Source: Oxytricha trifallax (taxonomy: Eukaryota > Ciliophora > Spirotrichea > Sporadotrichida > Oxytrichidae). Taken from it: a stretch of 64,000 nt of DNA. A program made the translations under genes and the position numbers. The stretch is taken from positions 41,911 through 105,910 of the forward strand of contig ARYC01019489.1 of assembly GCA_000711775.1 (NCBI GenBank), given 5' to 3'. The notes beneath the pieces were generated by a model. It was not told the DNA's origin. It saw only the letters and a program-made list of their open reading frames with translations, and ran no database searches. Below, piece after piece: positions 12,821-25,799 of this stretch; the stretch's first letter is position 1; every line of letters begins with the position of its first letter.

Positions 12821-15800
12821 TTCCAATTTTGGCGTTTATATTAAAATTAAGATATAATTAAATTTCAAGGGAAAGCCTTGAATATAAAAAGTAATTTCCT
12901 CTAATTATAAAATATAAATCGCATAATTTCAAGTAATAATCTGATTTGTTGCTTTAAATATAATAATATTAAGTTAATTTTTTTTTTGAATTGCTTGAAA
13001 TATAGTTCAATCTTTTTATTTCAAATTAGTACTATCACATTCCTTCATAAGTCAATATTGACTTATAAATAATTATTATTAAAAACATTTAAATCTTTTA
13101 CTAAGTATTATATATGAAATATTATTGTTATTAGTTAAATATAATTATTTTTATGAATTTAAAATAAAAAGTGCCTAAAAATAATAATTGAAGCGTAAAT
13201 TATTTAATATAAAAATATATATTTTGATTTTGGGTTTATAGATTGTGTCTTATATAAGATTAGAGAAGATAAAATTTTTAAATAAATAAAATTAAAATTA
13301 TATTTCAGGACTTATTTAATGATTACTCTTATATTTTCTTACTTCTTTGATGGAATTAGGAATATAGAAAACTATAGTTATCATAAACTTAATTTTACAT
13401 AATAAAATTAATTTATGATATTGATTTATTTACTCTTTAGTCTCCTTATATTCCTTTTTAAGATAAGTAATTTAGATTATAAGGATAACGAGTAAATCTA
13501 TAATTTTGTATTAAAATCTTTTTATATGTCGATTCGTTTACAATTCTTATGTAATTAATTTATAATAAAAATTAAATTATGCGGATTGAATAAAATATGA
13601 ATGATTCAGTCTTTTAGTTATTAAAACAACGTAAAATTGATATATAAAAAATAAAATTTCAAATAATTTAAGTGAAAATTTAAGATTAATTTGAAGTGAC
13701 ATTATTGAATAAATTAAAAATATACAATTGCAAGATTTTATTGAAAATTAGACTGCTTATCATTGAATATTTATGTATTTACTCTAATTAAAATGAAGTC
13801 AGAATATTATTGTTTGTTAAATTTAATTATTTTTATAGTAAATTTGTGACTCAAAATTAATTACAATTGTAACTTGAATAATGAATAGAATTTAGTTAAC
13901 TTTAAAGGATGTTTATTCCTTTTTTATTATTGGTATTAAGATTTGAAATTAACTGGCTACTATTACAGCTTCTAAATTTTGATGTTTTTGAATATATTTA
14001 TTTAAATAACAATTTTATTGATTATTTTAAATAAAAGCGTTATAGTTAGATGAATATAATATTATATCTATTTTTAGACTGTCAAATAATTAGCCTAGAA
14101 TATTCTATAATAAATATATAAGAATATAAATATCGATCATTTATTTTTCAAAATTAAAAGTTGTATATAAGAAAAAAAAACAGATTAAATTTATATATTT
14201 ACAGTATTATTAAAAATATGGGTTTAAATAAACTTACTAGATTTCTAAACCTCTCATCTATTTTAAGTTTGTTTTTCATTTATAAACAATGTTAATGTAA
14301 AGAATTTTATCATTTTACTTAATAATCACATAGATATTTCATCTGTAATATTTATCTCTAATGAGTTTAAGTTTTTATATGTGGTTGTAGTTTTACTATG
14401 TCATTAGCGCGAAAGTTCTCATTACTCAAATTTTTAAGGTTTATATGAATACTCCCAAACTTATCATAAATATTTGTGATTTAACTAATCTCTTAAACTT
14501 AGCTCAATAAGAATCTATTTAGAGGGAATAAAAAGAATAATAGTATTAGAATTATAATTAATCACTCAGAAAAAGACACTAAGATGTTATCAAATTTTGC
14601 TGTTTCAGTTTCTCCATTATTATAATTTAAGATGTAATATAATTTACTAATTTATTATTCATGGCAGGTATCTGTATTTAAAATTCTTGAATTTCCTATT
14701 GTTTCTTATTTTATCAATATTAATTATAGATGTTAGATTTTTCTAATAAATCTTACGTAAAATAAATAGTGGTTTTTTCATTAATTAATCTATAAAATGT
14801 ATAAAGTGAAATATTCATTGAAAAAAATTTCTCTAAATTTTAAAATATTTATACAAAAGTTTTAATTATATCATATCATAAAATTAAATTAATTATAATA
14901 TTATAAATGAATTTTTTTTTGTTGTTAGTAGAATTCTACTAGATAAGACCTTTAATAAAGCTTTATGGATACTAACTGAAAGTTATCAATTCAAAAGATT
15001 AAATAGAGAAAAAAAAATAAAAATATAAGAGAGTCGAAATTAGCATGCAAGAATTTTTATTTATTTTCAAATCTTTTAATGCAAAGAATTATAAATTAAA
15101 TAAAAGCATGTAATTATAAAAAAGGATTTCTCTTAAAAAATTAATTGATGCATTTAACAAGCTATCAATAAGAACAATCTTACTAATTTAATAAGTAATA
15201 AGCTAATTAATGAATAAAGATCAGGATTTTACTAAAAAGATATTAAATATAAATTTAATGTTAGATTCACATGCTAATATTGTAATCTAGAAAGCAATTC
15301 AAGAACATGTAAATTTTATGATTTTGGAGAGTACCACAATCTTAATTGAGAAAATTTTTCCGAATAAATATTAATTATAGATATTTGAGAATCGAAATAT
15401 AATTTACAAAACAAAATGAGAAGTTGATATTTTTGAGAACATTGAAATAAGAGTTCTTGAAGAAAGCATTTGAATAGAAATATTGGAGCATATAATTCAA
15501 TCAAATTTTAAGAAATTATTTTTTAATTTAAAGGAATTATTACATAAGTTTGTAGGAGGATAGTAGCAAAACATAAAATACATTTTAATTAATATTATAA
15601 AATTAATTATTTAATTTTAAAGGATAATTTAAACATACTTACATTATTATTAAATAGTAACAATAAATAATAGAAATATGACTAAAAATGAGAAAAAAGA
15701 TAATGTTTAATTTAAAATTAAATGTAAATTTATAAATAAAAAAAAATATTTATTTTAAGACGAAATATATTAATTGATACTAGTAACAAGCATAATCAAT

Positions 15801-15944
15801 GAAAATATAAATTTAATTTTAAAATATTTATACTACATTATCTATTCCTTTTTTTAATAAAATCAATAAAGATTATTTATTTGAGCAAAATCTAAACACT
15901 CTTCAATAAACTTAAGTAATTACAATGATTCATTATTAATATAG
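12821..15944. other. AT-rich spacer between inverted repeat arms
   Basis: No gene recognised. A stretch near 13735-13800 resembles one near 16905-16970 in direct orientation (shared TTGAAAATT and GCTTATCAT), hinting at older decayed duplications. The frame at 15316-15504 is AT-driven and has no motif. Confidence 0.4.
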
Positions 15945-16566
15945 AATTCTTCTTTAACTTATAGTTTAATTCATAGATTCATTATTCCTATATTTATAAC
16001 ACATTATTATTCTTGATTGGTGAATGAGATTCTTTTGCATGCAAGAATTACATTTTCTTAAAATTTTAAGTAAATTAATTTAAACTTATTGATAGATTTT
16101 ATTAATTTCATTTTCATAATAACTATCTTTTCGATTATAATTAAAAAAATTTTTAATAATAAATTGATTTTTTAAATAAAATACAATTGAGATTTTTTGT
16201 AAAGCTCTTAATAAATTATCAATTAAATAATCCTTCCTTTTCAACTTTATGTTTAAATATTCAAATGAATTAATAAAATTAAGATATTAATTCACAAAAT
16301 GAACACATTTTTATAATTAAAATTTGAATTAACAATGTTAACTTGCAGGCTTTATGGAAATTAAATTGCAAGTTTTAGATTTATATTGACTATTGTGAAA
16401 ACTATGTTTCATGGCGAAACCCACAATTTTATCAATGCTGAAAAAGGAGACTCCTAAAAGCAATAGATTTCTACCAATAATTTTACACTTTTTTAATGAC
16501 AGCTACGTTTATAGAATTTTGATTTTGTACAAGAGTACATCCAAGATTAAATTGCATTTTAAAAAA
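15945..16566. repeat. Inverted repeat arm B (partner 12200-12820)
   Basis: Reverse complement of 12200-12820. Homology stops abruptly inside a run of A at 16561-16566; beyond it, arm B continues into unrelated sequence with CAGATGACAGCAG. Confidence 0.8.
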
Positions 16567-16584
16567 GCAGATGACAGCAGTTGA
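16411..16584 (+). CDS. Second copy of the conserved short frame, 57 aa
   Basis: ATG 16411 to TGA 16582-16584. The first 52 residues match the minus-strand frame at 12355; the last five (ADDSS) come from outside the repeat. No domain recognised. May not be a gene. Confidence 0.25.
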   Translation: MAKPTILSMLKKETPKSNRFLPIILHFFNDSYVYRILILYKSTSKIKLHFKKADDSS

Positions 16585-17999
16585 TGTTGAATGAAGAAAT
16601 TGGCTTCTATATCATTTCGAGATGAGAGAGGTTTTGAGATTGTTAATATCACTTTAATACTAAGCAATTTTCTTTATCTAAAGCCTTAGTTTCTGTTTAA
16701 AGCGTTGATTAATTTTCAAAATTACTTATTATAAGAAATTTTCACCTTGTCTCTTCTAGATTGATGAAGAAAAATTGAATTTCAAGGAATAGCTTGAACA
16801 ATTATCATAATGATGACAAATAAGATTTCTTTTTGTGTATTTATTAAATAATTTTATATTATGCTATTACTCTTTCTTCATATATTTTTAATTGCTTGAT
16901 TTTGTTGAAAATTTGACAGCTTATCATAAAATGTTTATGAATTTATTTTAACTTTAATGATATAAAAATATAATTATTTTTAGATTTTGATTTGCTTTTA
17001 TCATATATTTGCGAATCCCAATAAACATTATTAGAAATTATAATTTGTATAGATTTTACTTAAATTTAAAAGATAATTTGGGATATTGAGATTTTGAAAA
17101 TAGAGTGATAGCTATTGTAGTTTGAAAATTTTTAATCTTTTTGTATGAGTTTATTAAAATATAATTCTTAATGATGATTCTAAATTAAATAGCTAACGAT
17201 AAAGGATTTATAATATTATTTCTATTGTTAGAAAGACAAATAATGAGACTAAAATATTTTATAGAAATTTATATATGTAAATTTAAAGAATAATATATTT
17301 AATTCGATTGACTGTTTATATATAAACATTTTTACAACAAGTTTCTATAAATTTGAAAAATTTCAGATTAATAAATAAATTATTTCATAAAGTAATATTA
17401 TTAAAATCATAATTTTTAATTAATTAAAATGTTTTGTAGTATGTAACTATTTGAAATATCTAATCAAGTATGTTTGATGCTGATGCGAATTGAAAATTTT
17501 TATTTCATAGATATCATAAAAAATATTTTAATACGGAAAATAAATTCGAGATAGTTATCCGAGAATTATATTATTTAATTTCAAATCATAAAATGTAATA
17601 ATTTAAAATTGAATAAAATATATAATTATCCAACCATTTCTCTTTAATAATTGATTTATGAACTACTATGTTCTCAATGGCTTTAACAGTTTAATCTTAC
17701 TAATTTAATAAGAAATAAGTGAAATTCATAAATATATCAAGAATTAATTAGCGAAATGAATAGATTATCTGAATTTTAAGAAGTAGAAGAAAGCCATATT
17801 CAATAATAAAATCTAGATATACATTCAATAAAATGTAAATCCAAAGTTTTTATAGAGTATCATATTCTTAAAAGTGAAAATTATCACTAATATAGTAAAT
17901 AAATAATATTGAAACTAGAGAAAAATTTTTATTCAAAATAATACAGTATTTATAAGAGGTACAAGAAAAAAGTAGTTTATGTTGAAGAGCTTGATATTT
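16585..17999. other. AT-rich DNA, no gene seen
   Basis: AT-rich flank of TBE copy 1. A 20-bp stretch near 17695 resembles one near 15178 (AATCTTACTAATTTAATAAG). No protein-like frame. Confidence 0.45.
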
Positions 18000-18002
18000 A
18001 AT

Positions 18003-18082
18003 AAAAAACCCAAAACCCCTTAATGAGGTTTATAAGTGCTTTGATTTGTAGGGTATAGTTGGGGTCTTATTGGAGTTAGTAG
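18003..18082. repeat. Left TIR of TBE copy 1 with C4A4 telomere-like end
   Basis: Inverted match to about 21938-22017, including TTAATGAGGTTTATAAGTGC and a GGGTATAGTTGGGGTC block. The outer 17 bases mimic hypotrich telomere repeats. Confidence 0.9.
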
Positions 18083-19589
18083 ACAAAATGCAGGTTTTAT
18101 ATGAATTTATTGAATATTTAATGATTATTATTGTGCTTAACTCAAAAATTTTTTATCTGCTTGTCTTTGTGATTCCTCTTAAATCTTGCTGTCTTTAGTT
18201 GTTCTAGAATATCATCTAATGATTATCTTGGATATGCTGGAGCTTTACTATGACTATCTCAACTATCTTCTTAATTTTATCGCAGATTTCTTCTTATTTT
18301 GTATGTTTAGCAGCCAAACTTATTGATTATTTCTCGTGCTTTGTTCCAAAGTATGACATAGTTTCCATAACGCTCTCTTATATAATAACGGCAATTGCCC
18401 ATACATCCCACTGAACTGAGCCATTAGTCCATTTCTTTCTAATTGAGAAGTATCCAGGAGTGCCAAGAACTTTTGCCAAAGTCACTATCTCTTATCTTAA
18501 GGCTCTATTGAAATCGATAACTACGACTTCTAAAGGGCAGAGGTTAAGCATAATATTTTCAGGCTTCAAATCTCTATGAACATATCCCAGTTCATGCAAC
18601 TCCTTGACACCCTTAATCATATCTGTAAGAATATCATTTAAGTCATCAGGATATCTATTATGATATAGATAGTCTCTTAAAGTCATTTCAAATTTCTTGA
18701 GCCTTAGTGCGATGAAACCATAGCTTAATATAACACCATTTAACTTAAGCAAGTTCTTGCAATCTCTTCTTTAGGCCTCTCTAAGAATCATATATTCGTT
18801 AGCAAACTCATTTTAATACTGCTTATTTCTGATAAAATAGCTGAGAGGGTATACCTAGTATGCATACTCATCAACTACTATAAGCTTTGCCTTGTTAGGC
18901 ACACTTATGTGCAAGTAATTATAAATGCAGCTACCAAATTCAATTGCATTTAATGCAGGAATACTCATTGTTTTCGCTTGGAAGCATGCTAAAACAGTAT
19001 GATCTGCAGGCTAGTTCATTGATTCAAATCGACACTGTCTCTTGAGCTTCTCCTGTATGTCTCTTTAACACTCAAGTATTTTTGATTTTCAAATAGCAGG
19101 TACAAAGTATTAAGTCTCCTTATCTTAAATCAAGGATTCGCTAAGATGATGTTTTTTCATATACTTCTTAACCTTTTCTGAGTGATTGTAAGACTACATG
19201 CATGTTGTTCATTGGTACCTTCCATTCACTTTGTGATGTTTAAAATAGATCTTGGCCTTGCCAGAGTGTACCTCTATAATGTGCCTTTTAAAGCTAGTCT
19301 CAGTTGACAAGAAGTTTTAGCAGTCTTCACATTAAAATGTTTTAATTTTTTCTATTGGTTGCTGTTCCTTATCATCCTCAACCAATTCAGCTTATGTTTA
19401 AACTCCCATCTCTTCACTCTACTTCTTGTTTTAAACTTAAATTTTAAAGACCTCAGCTTCAAAATCTATAGCTCTTAGTTTAACCTCCTTTTCAATGTAA
19501 ACTACTTCTGGTTTCTTGGAGGAGCCAAAGTTGAGCAATGATTAACATGTTTCAAGAGAAACTGCCTTACGATTTAAGTTAGCCGCCAT
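18003..19589 (-). pseudogene. TBE 57-kDa-type zinc-finger/kinase-like ORF
   Basis: The frame begins at ATG 19589 and, with TAR as Gln, stays in one frame to the left TIR, broken only by TGA at 19209-19211 and 19089-19091. A C2H2 finger (C-x2-C, HIIEVH) lies near residue 90. The first TGA falls where the first Cys of a second finger (YQ-stop-TTC ... HH) is expected. The protein-kinase-like half has HRDLKPEN (about 18560-18590), IDFN in place of DFG, and GTPGYF. I cannot see a glycine-rich loop. It is divergent from the transposase gene at the other end. The true 3' end is unclear because no UGA precedes the TIR. Function unknown in the TBE literature I recall; DNA binding through the fingers is plausible. 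Confidence 0.85.
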
Positions 19590-20150
19590 GTTCAAATTTA
19601 AATTTCTATAAGAATGCTCTCAAACCCTCTCTCGTTATAATTACACTGTATAGGTGTTGACACTGCAGCAAAAATAGTTTAATATAAGGTGTTAGAAGTC
19701 ATATTTATACTTAGTTTATGACTATAACTTTTCTAATTTCATGCTTAATATTTTTTATTTTTGGTACCAACATTGAAAAAATAAGGTTGGTACTGGTACC
19801 AATTAGGTTTTGAACCAGATTGGAACTTTTCCATTAAAACTTCAATTTATTAAAAGTATATACTAATTAAGTTTTGGTACTATTAAATCGGTACCAAATA
19901 AAATTAAACGAATTTAGTACCAGTATTAATTATATTTAAACAAATTTAGTACTAATTTAATGGAACTAAATTGGAAAAAAAATGGAGCTCCATCTCTGAA
20001 GTTTGTTACAGCTTTTGCAAACTTTGTCCACGTATCTTTACAGGGTTGACCTTCTATAAGATTTCCATATTTAATAATATTAAACAATAGGATCTAGAAC
20101 TCTATATAAATATCATAATTTGTAATACAATAAGAAGAGAAGGAACAAGG

Positions 20151-20707
20151 ATGGAATCTATAAGTACTACAAAGAAGAGGGTTGAAGCTTAAGAAATTAT
20201 CTCAAGATTTAGAAGCAAGGAAGATCTATCGATATCTCACTCAACATGGTAAGTATGCAGCATATACTTAATCATATACTATAGTGAGATTATTCCATCC
20301 AACGATGTAAGGTACTTAAATTTCATTTTTAAAAGCTATACTTTGTGATGAGAAGAAAGCCTTCAAAAACAATGAAATTAAGTTGATAGAAATACCAAAC
20401 TACCCAGAGATTTCAGTCACTAATCTCTAGAGATGCGATGAAAGATGAAGAGTTGGTAGTTTATCTTCCTACCAAGAAACAACTCTCTAACAAACTTCTA
20501 GAAAGGAGCTTCTTCTTTGGTGTTCTTGGCATTTTCAGAGAGAGTTATCTCAGAGAGATAATTGAAGACTTGCGGAGCTTAAGAAGCATCCTTACCTTTC
20601 TAGTAAGTTTTGACACATAACTTTGTAGGGAAACCTGGAATTGTTATATTCCTAATGAAAGAACATGCAAAGGTTCACAGAGAGAGAAAGTCATAGAATA
20701 TTCATGA
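20151..20707 (+). pseudogene. TBE 22-kDa-type small ORF, broken
   Basis: A frame from ATG 20151 (MESISTTKKRVEAQ) runs to a TGA near 20348. A second frame restarts at ATG 20438 (MKDEELVVYLPTKKQLSNKL) and ends at TGA 20705. TBE copy 2 contains the homologous VVYLP, QLSNKL and FFFGVLG segments at about 26650-26730, so this was one gene. A GTAAGT at 20250 followed by TATAG near 20285 could be an intron. No domain recognised. It lies between the other two TBE genes and overlaps the transposase tail on the opposite strand. Confidence 0.7.
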
Positions 20708-20890
20708 ATTGAGCAAGAGACTTTATAAAGATTTTTAAAGCCAGATTAAATGAACATAGATGCAGGAGCTGGCACTAAAAGAAGAAATATGAGCCCAAGA
20801 GAGCCATAATAAGAGGAAAAGAAGGAGAAGCCCAATACCTTTCTGGGTTAATTTAATATGTGAACTTATTTATTCATTTAAATATAAAAC

Positions 20891-21920
20891 TTATTTATAA
20901 ACATTCATTCTTCCTCCTCTAGCACAAACTGTTGTCTCATCTATACTTTCTCTCTTGCAGCTACTCTGAATCAAGTCTACTGTATCTATAGGCAAGTCAT
21001 GCATAAGGTGATATAGTAGCAATTTCTTGTAGTGGGTATTATTTTAACTCCAGTAGAATTCAATTCCATTAAATAAAGAGCTGTAAGGAACATTGTATAC
21101 AGGAGTAATGTTTAACTCTTCATAAGCTTTCTTAAACTCCTTAGTCTTATGAACTGAGAGATTGTCAACAAACAGGATGATCTCTTAATTGTTGTATTTA
21201 TCACTCAGCTTATGTATAGCTTAATAGAGCGAGGATGTTTAACATAACTTTCTAATCCAGAGTATTCACTAATACCTGCTAAAATTGCATGGGTTACAAC
21301 CTTTACTTTCTATTCATAGACTTCTATATTATCATAGTTCTTACACCAAGACATATTAATAAAGGTGTTGAAGGTAAACACAGCTTCATCAGGGTGTATG
21401 AATTTAATGTTATTGTCAATAGCCCTATGCATTTCATCAAATATATAGTTTAAATTATAACTATAAAAAGAAACTGTAAAATCAATCACTCTCTTCACTC
21501 TGTTGACAGTATTAAAAGTAATACCATTTCTTCTATAAATATTGGCTATAAACTAAGGAGAGATACGCATATCAGGTAACTTACGATGAATCATCACAGC
21601 TTGCTAGTCTAATGGAAAGTGTGACCAATACTTTAAAGTCTTCGAGTCGCAGAGGAAGTCAATATGAACCTGAGAGAACTTTTATTTTCTTGCAAGATGG
21701 GTTCAAGAACCAGAATTATAATGCTAAACAGGTAGCAAGCAGTGATACCTAGCAGATGAGGCACTCTTGCGTAATAACTTTGCTATAGCTGAATTATTTA
21801 GTACAGGTTTGGCTTAGTTTATATTAATACTCGTACCATACCTAAGCTTAAGCAGTAAATCTAAATATTACTCATCATAAATCGACCTAAATTTCGCTAA
21901 TTTCTATTTCTCATTTTTGC
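20891..21920 (-). pseudogene. TBE transposase (DDE, DD34E), two lesions
   Basis: Translated with TAR as Gln, this gives a continuous transposase ending near MNVYK (about 20894). Catalytic residues: first Asp in FIHPDEAVF (about 21390), second Asp in LFVDNLSVHK (about 21165), Glu in FNGIEFYWS (about 21055). Spacing between the last two is D-x34-E, as in the IS630/Tc1 group. Lesions: one in-frame TGA at 21703-21705 and a one-base deletion near 21220, where the reading frame shifts before HKLSDKYNN. No in-frame ATG was identified at the start, so the upper coordinate is approximate. In Oxytricha, TBE transposases take part in genome rearrangement; this copy looks inactive. Confidence 0.9.
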
Positions 21921-22055
21921 AATTCGACCTATTTTCTCTACTAACCCCAATAAGACCCCAACTATACAGTACAAATCAAAGCACTTATAAACCTCATTAA
22001 GGGGTTTTGGGGTTTTTAATCTTATGATTCAATCAACATTCAAGATCAATTAAAT

Positions 22056-22820
22056 TTAGGGGGTGTAAGTCAGGGCAAAAATATTTTCACTTTAAGTGAC
22101 GAAATCCTAAGTAAATGCATGATCAATTTTTCAGTCTTTTGATGCATTTACTTTTCCTACTCCCCATAAAACATTCCAAAATTGAATAAAATTTATATTT
22201 CATCTTCTGAATCGAACTCCTCATGACATCTCGATAATATCTCACTAATATGCGCAATAAAAAATTAAATTTTGTCTAAAAGATTATTTTTTCTGGGAAA
22301 ATATTTGATAGCAAAACAATTAAATTCTTTTCATTGTAAAATCAAATTAAGTCAATAAAGAACGAAGATTAGCAATTAAGAACATCATTTACATTGGCTG
22401 AAATTAATATTGTTCTAGCATTAAATCAAATTAGCACACCCAAAGAGTGTACTTAATGCTAGAACAATATTAATTTCAGGTAATGTAAATGATGTTCTTA
22501 ATTGCTAATATTCGTTCTTTATTGACTTAATTTGATTTTACAATGAAAAAAATTTAATTGTTTTGCTATCAAATATTTTCCCAGAAAAAATAATCTTTTA
22601 GACAAAATTTAATTTTTTATTGAGTATTATAGTGAGATATTATCGAGATGTCATGAGGAGTTCGATTCAGAAGATGAAATATAAATTTTATTCAATTTTG
22701 GAATGTTTTATGGGGAGTAGGAAAAGTAATGCATCAAAAGACTGAAAAATTGATCATGCATTTACTTAGGATTTCGACACTTAAAGTGAAAATATTTTTG
22801 CCCTGACTTACACCCCATAA
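22056..22820. mobile_element. Long hairpin element beside TBE copy 1
   Basis: Ends TTAGGGGGTGTAAGTCAGGG and CCCTGACTTACACCCCATAA. The arms are about 365 bp with few mismatches and a short centre near 22437. The element starts less than 40 bp from the right end of TBE copy 1. It shares the motif GACATCTCGA and an adjacent CGAnCTCCT block with the hairpin at 29041-29845, suggesting a common family. No ORF. Confidence 0.9.
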
Positions 22821-23528
22821 ATTAGAAATATTATTTTATATGTTTAAAGATCCACAGAATTAATGATCATTGCTCTATTTAATATATTTTAAATCAATTT
22901 TTATATAAAAAGATTAATTTTAACTTTATAACTATGTTTTTATACAGAAAATTATTAAAAGTCGTAATAAGAAAATTCAAAAAAGTTTATGTTTTTTACT
23001 ATAAAGCAAAATTTTAAATGTAATATTTATACTTGAAATTTGTTATAATAAATATAAATAAATAAATATATTACGTAAATTAAAATTTATTTTTTTGTTT
23101 ATTATTTTACCAATTCGTTAGTTTTATTTAGCTATCTAGATTAATTTTATTGATAATAATTTAATTATTACTTCAAATGACTTGTTAATAAATAATTTTA
23201 AACTTTTACTATTTCAAGGCTTGCCTTTCAAATAAAATCTATAACTCTATTTTCAAGATTATTTTTATATTATACACGAATGTCAATGATAAAGCAAATT
23301 AAGGCATTTGAGAACAGTTTGAATTATTAAATAATTCAAACTTTATAGAGATATAATGAAATACGAAATATGATATAGTCTTAGTTAATTTAGAGTTATG
23401 TGAACTTTTACCATGTAATCTACCTTGACTTTAAAAACATTAAAAAAGTACTGTGCTTCTTAACTTATTAGATTTTTATTATATTCAAAAATTATTTAAT
23501 TCAATCAATAAATTTCAGATTTGATTGA
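22821..23528. other. AT-rich DNA, no gene seen
   Basis: AT-rich spacer between the hairpin and foldback copy 2. No frame or repeat of note. Confidence 0.5.
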
Positions 23529-23947
23529 TATTGTAGGAATACATTCGAAATTTGGAGATTAATTTAAATTCAAATTATAATTATTCAAAATCGTGGCAGT
23601 TAAAGTTGACCAATTTAAACGATCTTGGGCTTGTCTGATAGAGAATTCAAAATTAGCTGCACTTTACTATCGGCGGTACTATTTTATTGCATCGAGGAAG
23701 CTAGATAACTCGACTTAAATTAAACAACTCTAAATTCATTAAATTATACCCTCACATTAAAGTCGAGTTATCTAGCTTCCTCGATGCAATAAAATAGTAC
23801 CGCCGATAGTAAAGTGCAGCTAATTTTGAATTCTCTATCAGACAAGCCCAAGATCGTTTAAATTGGTCAACTTTAACTGCCACGATTTTGAATAATTATA
23901 ATTTGAATTTAAATTAATCTCCAAATTTCGAATGTATTCCTACAATA
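23529..23947. mobile_element. Foldback element, family F, copy 2
   Basis: Same length (419 bp) and ends (TA-TTGTAGGAATACATT) as copy 1. Stem differences from copy 1, for example GAGGAAGCTAGATAACTCGA instead of GAGCGAGATAAC, are mirrored in both arms, so pairing is kept. The loop matches copy 1 in the opposite orientation. No ORF. Confidence 0.9.
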
Positions 23948-24316
23948 ATGAAAATTCACAAGTATATAATCAGCTACTTCTCATGCGAGAAGTATGAGTT
24001 TCCTAACAAGCACATATCTCTATGATTTTTATGACAGTCTAGGAAGATTACAATTGTAATAGTTCATAAATATAGTTCAAAATACTCTGAATTAATTAAA
24101 ATTATATAATGATTCATAATTCATTACATCTATATTAAGATTAAATAAATTATTCAAACTAACCTTAAATGCCTTAATTAGTTATCATGAAAATAAGTTT
24201 ACGAACTCTGGATATTAAACTTTTTTTATTTTATTTAAATTAAAGATTATTTGGGGGAGGATTCCTGCCCTCTTCTTGAAGTTTCTTTGCATTTCGGTTT
24301 TTTCCTGCCTAACATT
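23948..24316. other. AT-rich flank of TBE copy 2
   Basis: No gene. A G-rich patch near 24250 (GGGGGAGGATTCCTG) loosely resembles the ends of the small elements at 1921 and 54002. Confidence 0.4.
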
Positions 24317-24419
24317 TAAAACACCAAAACCCCTAATTAGGTATATAAGTGCTTTGATTTTAGGGTATAGTTGAAGTCTTATTAAGGGTTAGTTGATAAA
24401 AACAGGTATTGTTTGAATT

Positions 24420-25799
24420 AAATGTATATAAAATGAATATTAGTGATTTATTTCAAACAAATTATATCTGCTTGTCTTTGTTAAATTTTGTGAATAGTGT
24501 CAATAGTATGTCCTTCTATTCTACTTTCATTTCTTGGTAAACATCATTTTTCTGATATTCTTATATGCCAAACTAATGCTTGAAGGCCAAAATGAGACAT
24601 GCTTTCGATATCACTCTCTAATAATATATCATCAACTGCCCATATATCCTGTTAAAATAATCCATTGGTCCGCTTTGCTCTTATTAGAAATTATCCTAGA
24701 GTACCTACAACCTTTGCAAACGTTATATTATTATATCTTAAAGCCCTATTGAGACCGATGACAACTACTTCTAAAAGGCAGATGTTCGATTAAACATTTT
24801 CTAGCTTCAAATGTCTATGAAAATATACAAGTTCATGCTACTCTTTGACACCCTTTTTCAAATATATAGTATATCATTCATATAATTTGAGTATCTATTA
24901 TGATATAGATAGTCTTAGAGTCAATTCAAATTTCTTAAATCTAAATGTGATGAATCCAAAGACTAATATAACACCATCTAACTTATCAAGTTCTTGCAAT
25001 CTCTTTTCCGTTCCTCTCTTAGATCCATGTATTTGTGAACGAATTCATCCTAATACTGCCAGTTCCTTTGACAGATATCCGAAAGGTTGTACTTTAAATG
25101 TATACTCATCAACTAATTTGAGTACTTTGCTAGGCACACTTAAATTCAAATAATTTTCAATTCAACTGCTAATATCATCTTTATTTAAAACAGGAATTTT
25201 TACATTGCTCTCTTTTAGAAACATGCTAAAAAGGTATTGCCTGCTATTTGATTCATTGTTTCAAATTGTTTTTGCCTCTAGAATTTTCTTGCTTTTCTTT
25301 TTAAGACTCAAGATGATTCGATTTTCTTTAAGGTGGTACTAGTTTATAGTCTCTACACGCTTAGGTGATGCATTTTCATATTTCTTTTAACTTTTGATGA
25401 GTAAGTATATGACTTTATGAAATTAGAGCACTAATACCTGCCATCTACCTAATCGTGCTGATATACACCTTAACCTTTTCAGATTGTTATTTCTCTAATA
25501 TGCCTCTTCAAGCTATATTCAGTTATAACAAATTCAAGCAGTCTTGGCTTTAAAAAGTTTTTATTTTTTAAACTGGAATCTGTACTTTTATTCATAACCA
25601 TAATCAATTTTAGTTTAAACTCCTATCTTTGCGCTCTCCTTCTTGTTTAATATTATTATGATAAAAGCCTCTACTTCAAATTCGAGAGCTCTTAACTCTA
25701 TCTCTCTTTCAAGATAAATCATTAAAGGCTTATTAGTTTAGCCAAAGTTTAAATTATGATTATCTTGTTCCAAGAACTGCAATTTAAATTAGCCTCCAT
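24420..25799 (-). pseudogene. TBE 57-kDa-type ORF remnant
   Basis: Homologous to 18130-19589 from ATG 25799 (MEANLN) onward. Multiple frameshifts. The kinase catalytic loop HRDLKPEN of copy 1 has become HRHLKLEN (about 24790-24820), which loses the catalytic Asp. Confidence 0.75.

Larger units (their letters stand above)
18003..22017. mobile_element. TBE: TBE-type transposon, copy 1 (4.0 kb, near full length)
   Basis: The ends are telomere-like: AAAAAACCCAAAACCCC on the left and GGGGTTTTGGGGTTTTT on the right, each followed inward by a matching TIR of about 80 bp. The 3-bp sequence AAT is duplicated at 18000-18002 and 22018-22020. Length, C4A4 termini, AAT duplication and gene set match what is known of Oxytricha TBE elements: a 42-kDa DDE transposase, a 22-kDa ORF and a 57-kDa zinc-finger/kinase ORF. 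These elements act as germline transposases and are eliminated from the macronucleus. This copy carries only a few inactivating changes. Confidence 0.95.

Noticed and set aside
18003-18020. C4A4 sequence as a true chromosome end or telomere
   Set aside because: It is internal, paired with an inverted copy 4 kb away and flanked by AAT duplications, so it is a TBE terminus.
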